From DASUXY01 sp035301985 (GTDB taxonomy: Bacteria > Bacillota > Bacilli > Bacillales > Amphibacillaceae): DNA of 64,000 nucleotides. The translations under genes and the position numbers were made by a program. The stretch covers positions 62,001 to 126,000 of the forward strand of contig DATGTE010000028.1 of assembly GCA_035301985.1 (NCBI GenBank). The letters run 5' to 3'. Within the stretch, counting starts at the first letter, position 1, and each line of letters starts with the position of its first letter. Under the pieces are notes generated by a model. That model saw only the letters and a program-made list of their open reading frames with translations. It had not been told where the DNA came from and searched no databases. Below are positions 59,633-64,000 of the stretch, piece by piece.

Positions 59633-60577
59633 TTGCAATGGTTAGAAGTATGTATTCATACAACAAATGAGGCGATTGATCCCGTTTCAAATATACTGCA
59701 TGAAACAGGAGCTACAGGAGTAGCGATTAAAAACTCTTTAGATATAAAGATGGATCGAGACAATATGTTTGGGGAAATCTTTGAATTGGATCCTAACCGT
59801 TTTCCTGAAAAAGGGGTTTTCGTGAAAGCATATTTTCCTGACTCAGATTATTTCCAAGAGACATTAGCCGCTATTAAAGATTCGATTGAGAGGTTACAAC
59901 AGTTTGGAATCGATATCGGAGATTATCATATTCAAACGACCAAAGTACACGAAGAAGATTGGTCTACAGCATGGAAAAAGTACTATAAGCCTGTACAGCT
60001 TACAGAAACAGTGACCATCGTCCCTACATGGGAAAATTACACACCTCACTCGCAGGAAGAACGTATGATTAAGTTAGACCCTGGAATGGCTTTTGGCACG
60101 GGGATGCATGAAACGACCGAGCTAAGTGTACAAGCATTAGAAAAGTACGTCCAAACTGACGATACTATTATTGACGTCGGAAGTGGATCAGGGATTTTAA
60201 GCATCGCCTCTCTTTTGTTTGGAGCAAAAAAGGTGTATGCATATGATTTAGATGAAATCGCAGTGAAAAGCACAATCTCTAATGCTCGACTCAATGGCGT
60301 CGACGAAAAGATTCAAGCTGAGCAAAATAATTTGCTACAAGGTGTCGATCTTCAAGCAGATGTGATCGTCGCAAATATTTTAGCCGAAATCATTGTTCGC
60401 TTTGTGGACGATGCTTGGCAAAACTTAAAACAAGGTGGTTTTTTTATAACGTCCGGCATCATCCTAGCGAAAAAACAACTGGTGCTTGATGCATTGGCAC
60501 GTGAGCATTTTGAAGTTTTGGAAGTTCAAGAACGCGGAGATTGGGTTTCCATCATCGCGAAGAAGATTAAAAAGTAG
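59633..60577 (+). CDS. prmA: ribosomal protein L11 methyltransferase PrmA
   Basis: A 314-residue SAM-dependent enzyme that trimethylates L11. The N-terminal substrate domain begins QWLEVCIHTTNEAIDPVSNIL; the catalytic domain has AFGTGMHETTELSVQAL, VIDVGSGSGILSIASLL, VYAYDLDEIAVKS and VIVANILAEIIVRF. ATG 59618 is the nearest ATG, but TTG 59633 gives MQWLEVCIHTT, aligned with the B. subtilis start MKWSELSIHTT. Neither has a strong Shine-Dalgarno, so the start is uncertain by five codons. Confidence 0.92.
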   Translation: MQWLEVCIHTTNEAIDPVSNILHETGATGVAIKNSLDIKMDRDNMFGEIFELDPNRFPEKGVFVKAYFPDSDYFQETLAAIKDSIERLQQFGIDIGDYHIQTTKVHEEDWSTAWKKYYKPVQLTETVTIVPTWENYTPHSQEERMIKLDPGMAFGTGMHETTELSVQALEKYVQTDDTIIDVGSGSGILSIASLLFGAKKVYAYDLDEIAVKSTISNARLNGVDEKIQAEQNNLLQGVDLQADVIVANILAEIIVRFVDDAWQNLKQGGFFITSGIILAKKQLVLDALAREHFEVLEVQERGDWVSIIAKKIKK

Positions 60578-60587
60578 GTGTATTCGT

Positions 60588-61343
60588 TTGCAACGATATT
60601 TTATTCCGGAAACAAACTGGAGTGAAAAAAGTGTACAGATCAGTGGAGATGATGCGCATCACATTCAACGTGTAATGCGGTTCGAGGTAGGTGATAAGCT
60701 GATTTGTAATCATCCCGACGGACGAGTAGCGTTATGTACGATTGCAGAGCTATCTAAACAAACTGTAGAAGCTACGATTGATCGTTGGATCAATGAGCAG
60801 AGAGAACTTCCTGTTCAAGTGACAATCGCTCAAGGATTAGCTAAAGGCGATAAGTTTGAATGGGTTTTGCAAAAAGGTACGGAATTAGGAGCACATGCTT
60901 TTATTCCTTATCAAGCAGAACGGTCTGTCGTGAAATGGAATCGTAAAAAAGCCGAGAAAAAACAACAACGTTTCGAAAGAATTGTGAAAGAAGCGAGTGA
61001 GCAGTGCCATCGAAACAAAATACCGACGATAGCTCCGGTAATGACACTAGCCGAATTGATCGAAAAGAGTACGAACTATGACGTGAAAATTTTTGCATAT
61101 GAACAACAAGTAGAGCGTAAGCACGATTCATCATTCGCAAGCGTCATCCAACGCCTCGAAAAGGATCAAAATGTACTCGTTTGCATCGGCCCTGAAGGTG
61201 GTTTTTCAGAGAATGAAGCGACAATTTTAACAGATCATGGCTTTATTCCAGTTCGACTCGGCCCACGAATTTTGCGAACCGAAACAGCTCCACTCTATGT
61301 ATTAGCGAGCATTTCTTATCACGTAGAAGAATTACAGCAATGA
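60588..61343 (+). CDS. rsmE: 16S rRNA (uracil-1498-N3)-methyltransferase RsmE
   Basis: A 251-residue SPOUT methyltransferase. MQRYFIPETNWSE opens the PUA-like N-terminal domain; the SPOUT core has ELPVQVTIAQGLAKGDKFEW, KGTELGAHAFIPYQAERSVVKW, CIGPEGGFSENEATI and the C-terminal trefoil knot segment RLGPRILRTETAPLYVLASI. The longest frame starts 34 codons earlier inside prmA; TTG 60588 after TAGGTG gives the correct family N-terminus. The mtaB gene that follows rsmE in B. subtilis is absent here. Confidence 0.95.
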   Translation: MQRYFIPETNWSEKSVQISGDDAHHIQRVMRFEVGDKLICNHPDGRVALCTIAELSKQTVEATIDRWINEQRELPVQVTIAQGLAKGDKFEWVLQKGTELGAHAFIPYQAERSVVKWNRKKAEKKQQRFERIVKEASEQCHRNKIPTIAPVMTLAELIEKSTNYDVKIFAYEQQVERKHDSSFASVIQRLEKDQNVLVCIGPEGGFSENEATILTDHGFIPVRLGPRILRTETAPLYVLASISYHVEELQQ

Positions 61344-61708
61344 TCATGAGTTAATGGACTGCCGTCTGATAAGACATATATAACCTGAACCTTGTTATCG
61401 AACTACCGAAATATGACGACCACATGTCCAAAACGTTCATCATGGAACGAAAATCTACTAGCCATTTCAAGATGATCGCCCTCTTTCTCGTTATGGGAGG
61501 AGGGTTTTTTTGTTTGCATACTCCACGGGGTGCTCTGACATGAACAAAGGAAGCCTTCCCAAACCATAAAGCGATTACCATGAAAGGTTTAGCAAGTAAC
61601 AGAAAAAGCCGATGATTGAAAATAAACAGCAGTGGTATAACAATAAATAGGAATATCAATTCATATGTTGTAAAATGAAAGATAAAAATAAACGAGGAGG
61701 TGTCAAAT
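61344..61708. other. intergenic region after rsmE
   Basis: No gene supported; a 102-codon hydrophobic frame on the minus strand has no ribosome binding site. It contains the rsmE terminator at 61479-61511. Confidence 0.4.
61479..61511 (+). terminator. terminator downstream of rsmE
   Basis: CCCTC (61479-61483) and TCTC pair with GGGAGGAGGG (61495-61504), followed by seven T. It lies 136 bases after the rsmE stop. Confidence 0.75.
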
Positions 61709-62062
61709 ATGGATCACAGTGTGATTGAACAACACGTCAAGCCAACAGATGATGAAAGAATGATGGCCATGCTCATTTATTTAGTTAGTTTATTTACTAC
61801 GATTATTGGCCCGTTAATTATTTGGTTAATCAAACGAGAGGAATCAGATTTTGTTGACTATCACGGGAAAGAATATATGAACTTTTTTATCTCATTTGCA
61901 ATTTATTCATTTGTAAGCACCTTATTAATGATTATTTTAATCGGCTTTGTCCTCATTTTTATTGTAGGTATTGTCTATTTTATTTTTACAATTATTGCAC
62001 TCATTAAAGCGTATAGTGGTGAACGTTATCGTATTCCCCTAGTCATTCGCTTTATTAAATAA
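61709..62062 (+). CDS. DUF4870 membrane protein
   Basis: A 117-residue protein of the DUF4870 (Tic20-like) family: an acidic N-terminus, a first helix DERMMAMLIYLVSLFTTIIGPLIIWL, the conserved KREESDFVDYHGKEYMNFFISF, two further hydrophobic helices, and a basic C-terminus RYRIPLVIRFIK. Typical members carry the F(V/I)DxHGKEA(L/I)NF motif seen here. Function unknown. GAGGAGGTG precedes ATG 61709. A terminator follows, so it is probably monocistronic. Confidence 0.88.
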   Translation: MDHSVIEQHVKPTDDERMMAMLIYLVSLFTTIIGPLIIWLIKREESDFVDYHGKEYMNFFISFAIYSFVSTLLMIILIGFVLIFIVGIVYFIFTIIALIKAYSGERYRIPLVIRFIK

Positions 62063-62072
62063 ACTCTTTATA

Positions 62073-62110
62073 AACAGTCTTTTTCCTAGCTATGTGAAAA
62101 AGGCTGTTTT
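62073..62110 (+). terminator. terminator of the DUF4870 gene
   Basis: AACAGTCTTTTTC (62073-62085) pairs with GAAAAAGGCTGTT (one G-U), followed by TTTA. Confidence 0.8.
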
Positions 62111-62284
62111 ATGTTGCCTTACATGATGAACTGAATCTAGATCCTAATCGAATCATTCGTAAAATGGTATAAAATATTTGAAAACTTTAAGTACATAGTC
62201 TTTTGCGTTATAATCAATATATCTTTATTGCTTTATTGCAGTAAAAGAGTAAATGGCTAAAACTACGTAAGGGGAGTCGACAAC

Positions 62285-63733
62285 ATGTCAAAGATTAAGT
62301 TTTTTTACGGAAATAACGTACCATTAGAAATGCACAAAGTACGTATCGTTCAAAAGTTGAATTTAAAACCGATTGAAGAGCGGGCTCAAGCGATGTCGGA
62401 AGCAGGATATAATACGTTTTTACTACAAAATCCTGATGTATTTATGGATATGTTAACCGACAGTGGTGTCAATGCGATGAGCGATCGTCAGCAAGCTGCT
62501 ATGCACCGAGCAGATGATAGTTATGCCGGTTCGGAAACGTTTTCTCGTTTACAGCAAAAACTCGAGGAGATTTTTGGAACGGAGTACTTTTTACCGACAC
62601 ACCAAGGAAGAGCGAGTGAAAATATTATTTCACAAGCATATGTGAAAAAAGATACAATCATTCCGATGAATTATCATTTTACTACGTCAAAAGCACATAT
62701 TACCTTGAATGGTGGTATTGTAGAAGAAGTTTTTGTCGATGAAGCATTAAACTTGTCCAGTCAAGAACCATTCAAAGGAAATATGGATGTCGATAAATTA
62801 AGAAATTTAATCGAAACGCATGGACGAGACAAAGTGAGTTATGTCCGTTTAGAAGCGGGAACGAACTTAATCGGTGGACAACCACACTCATTACAAAATA
62901 TGAAAGAAATTAGACAAGTATGTGATGAGTATGATCTCATGCTCGTCTATGATGCTAGTTTGTTAGCAGACAATTTATATTTTATAAAAGAGAGAGAAGA
63001 AGCTTGTAAACAGAAGAGTGTCCGTCAAATTACGCGTGAATTAGCCGATCTTGCTGATATTATCTATTTTTCTGCCCGTAAGTTAGGTTGTGCGCGTGGT
63101 GGAGCTATCATCACTCGGCATAAAGATGTGTATATGAAGTTAAGAGAGTATATTACATTGTACGAAGGCTTTTTAACATATGGTGGAATGTCCGTTCGGG
63201 AAATGGAGGCTTTAACGATTGGTTTGGAAGAGACGATGGATGAAGACATGATTAGTCAAGGGCCACAATTTATTGCGTATATGACAGAGCAATTACAACA
63301 AAAAGGAGTCCCTGTTGTCACGCCACCAGGCGGATTAGGATGTCATATTAATGCGCTGGAGTTTGTCGATCATTTATCACAAGAGGAATATCCTGCTGGT
63401 GCGCTTGCAGCTGCCCTATACATCGTCAGTGGCGTACGGGGAATGGAGCGTGGAACGATGTCAGAAGAACGTGCTAAAGATGGTACAGAGACGTTAGCCG
63501 ATATGGAGTTATTACGTCTCGCGATGCCCCGCCGAGTTTTTACATTATCTCAAGTTCATTATGCGATTGACCGGATCGCTTGGCTGTATGAAAATAGAAA
63601 ATTAATCGGCGGGTTAACATTTGTAGAAGAACCTAGTGTATTACGGTTTTTCTTCGGAAAATTATCGGCGACATCGGATTGGCCAGAGAAGTTGGTTGCA
63701 AAATTCAGAGCCGATTTTGGCGATAGTTTATAA
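62285..63733 (+). CDS. beta-eliminating lyase of the tyrosine phenol-lyase/tryptophanase family
   Basis: A 482-residue PLP enzyme homologous to TPL and TnaA, which split an aromatic amino acid to pyruvate, ammonia and phenol or indole. Shared residues: the Tyr in DDSYAGSETF, Arg in THQGRASEN, the PLP Asp in VYDASLLADN, the putative PLP Lys in SARKLGCARGGA, and the carboxylate-binding Arg in ELLRLAMPRR. Phenol-site residues are TPL-like: Arg in VRGMERGT and FF in VLRFFFGKL, where TnaA has Ile and His. Departures: the segment after the Lys (LGCARGG) and Leu in place of the Arg following the PLP Asp. Substrate uncertain. AAGGGGAG precedes ATG 62285; monocistronic. Confidence 0.85.
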   Translation: MSKIKFFYGNNVPLEMHKVRIVQKLNLKPIEERAQAMSEAGYNTFLLQNPDVFMDMLTDSGVNAMSDRQQAAMHRADDSYAGSETFSRLQQKLEEIFGTEYFLPTHQGRASENIISQAYVKKDTIIPMNYHFTTSKAHITLNGGIVEEVFVDEALNLSSQEPFKGNMDVDKLRNLIETHGRDKVSYVRLEAGTNLIGGQPHSLQNMKEIRQVCDEYDLMLVYDASLLADNLYFIKEREEACKQKSVRQITRELADLADIIYFSARKLGCARGGAIITRHKDVYMKLREYITLYEGFLTYGGMSVREMEALTIGLEETMDEDMISQGPQFIAYMTEQLQQKGVPVVTPPGGLGCHINALEFVDHLSQEEYPAGALAAALYIVSGVRGMERGTMSEERAKDGTETLADMELLRLAMPRRVFTLSQVHYAIDRIAWLYENRKLIGGLTFVEEPSVLRFFFGKLSATSDWPEKLVAKFRADFGDSL

Positions 63734-63752
63734 GCGTATAATATACGATTAC

Positions 63753-63787
63753 AAACCTTTTCTCGATCGATGAGGAAAGGTTTTTTT
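63753..63787 (+). terminator. terminator of the beta-eliminating lyase gene
   Basis: AAACCTTTTCTC pairs with GAGGAAAGGTTT, followed by TTTT. A strong stem in the right place. Confidence 0.9.
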
Positions 63788-63921
63788 ATTGGTTTAGCTC
63801 CGTATGAAATTCGACTTCTTATTAAACATGATCCCATCTAAAGTAGATATGGATTTTTATAAAAGGGAATGTTAAGATGGGAAAAGTAGTATGAATCATT
63901 GGTCAAGGAAGGAAGTTTGTC

Positions 63922-64000
63922 ATGAATAAAACAGTTGCAACATATATTGATCATACATTATTAAAACCAGATGCAACAACCACGGAGATCGAACAGCTTG
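63922..64000 (+). CDS. deoC: deoxyribose-phosphate aldolase, N-terminal fragment
   Basis: Only the first 26 codons are inside the window. NKTVATYIDHTLLKPDATTTEIEQL matches the DeoC start, with the IDHTLLKP motif whose Asp belongs to the active site. DeoC cleaves deoxyribose-5-phosphate to acetaldehyde and glyceraldehyde-3-phosphate in deoxynucleoside salvage. AAGGAAGG precedes ATG 63922. The gene continues beyond the window end. Confidence 0.93.
   Translation, partial: MNKTVATYIDHTLLKPDATTTEIEQL

Noticed and set aside
61351..61659. 102-codon hydrophobic frame on the minus strand after rsmE
   Set aside because: No ribosome binding site, and it covers the rsmE terminator; hydrophobicity comes from AT-rich sequence.
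62240..62284. Possible tnaC-like leader peptide before the lyase
   Set aside because: The only short frame (MAKTT) has no Trp or Tyr codons and no ribosome binding site.

Overview
The window is a stretch of chromosome from an endospore-forming, competence-capable member of the Bacillaceae (Bacillus sensu lato). Three things support this. Gene order follows the relA-to-hrcA/dnaK arc of Bacillus subtilis closely. Dedicated sporulation genes are present (sigK, sda, gpr, spoIIP, yqxA and an rsfA-type regulator). Control elements are of Firmicute type (two T-boxes, a 6S RNA, a CIRCE operator, a CymR homologue). The DNA is AT-rich by eye, with strong Shine-Dalgarno sites and unusually many TTG starts. 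I see no IS element, prophage, CRISPR array, tRNA or rRNA gene.

Region 1 (1-11.4 kb): the 3' end of relA, dtd, a metallo-beta-lactamase-fold hydrolase on the minus strand, a lipoprotein, a small helix-turn-helix-like protein, T-box-controlled hisS-aspS, a 6S RNA, a fumarylacetoacetate-hydrolase-family enzyme, an RsfA-like sporulation regulator and rarA. Region 2 (11.4-25.3 kb): cymR-iscS-mnmA (cysteine control and tRNA thiolation), a TPR protein, recD2, a small zinc-ribbon protein, an AI-2E family membrane protein, T-box-controlled alaS, then ireB-ruvX-DUF1292, mltG and the tRNA methyltransferase trmR. Region 3 (25.3-31 kb): udk, greA, a YrrS-like membrane protein, mtnN, a YrhC-like protein, a rhodanese-fold membrane protein lacking the catalytic cysteine, and an uninterrupted sigK.

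Region 4 (31-37.4 kb): a minus-strand Mrp cation/proton antiporter operon with genes A, C, D, E, F and G but no mrpB, followed by sda (46 codons) with a cluster of four DnaA boxes upstream. Region 5 (37.4-48.3 kb): ribosome assembly, shikimate and NAD genes (yqeG, yqeH, aroE, yhbY/yqeI, nadD, yqeK, rsfS, yqeM), the competence genes comEA-comEB-comEC, yqzM, holA and rpsT. Region 6 (48.4-61.3 kb): gpr-spoIIP-yqxA, lepA, hemW, and the class I heat-shock operon hrcA-grpE-dnaK-dnaJ with prmA and rsmE. Region 7 (61.3-64 kb): a DUF4870 membrane protein, a tyrosine phenol-lyase/tryptophanase-family enzyme with a mixed active-site signature, and the first codons of deoC.

Most of the window is conserved housekeeping, and I did not find a convincing new multi-gene system. 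The observations I rate most useful are the missing mrpB, the unusual beta-eliminating lyase, trmR without its usual trhP1/trhP2 partners, the Cys-less rhodanese, the DnaA-box cluster at sda, and several structured non-coding stretches.
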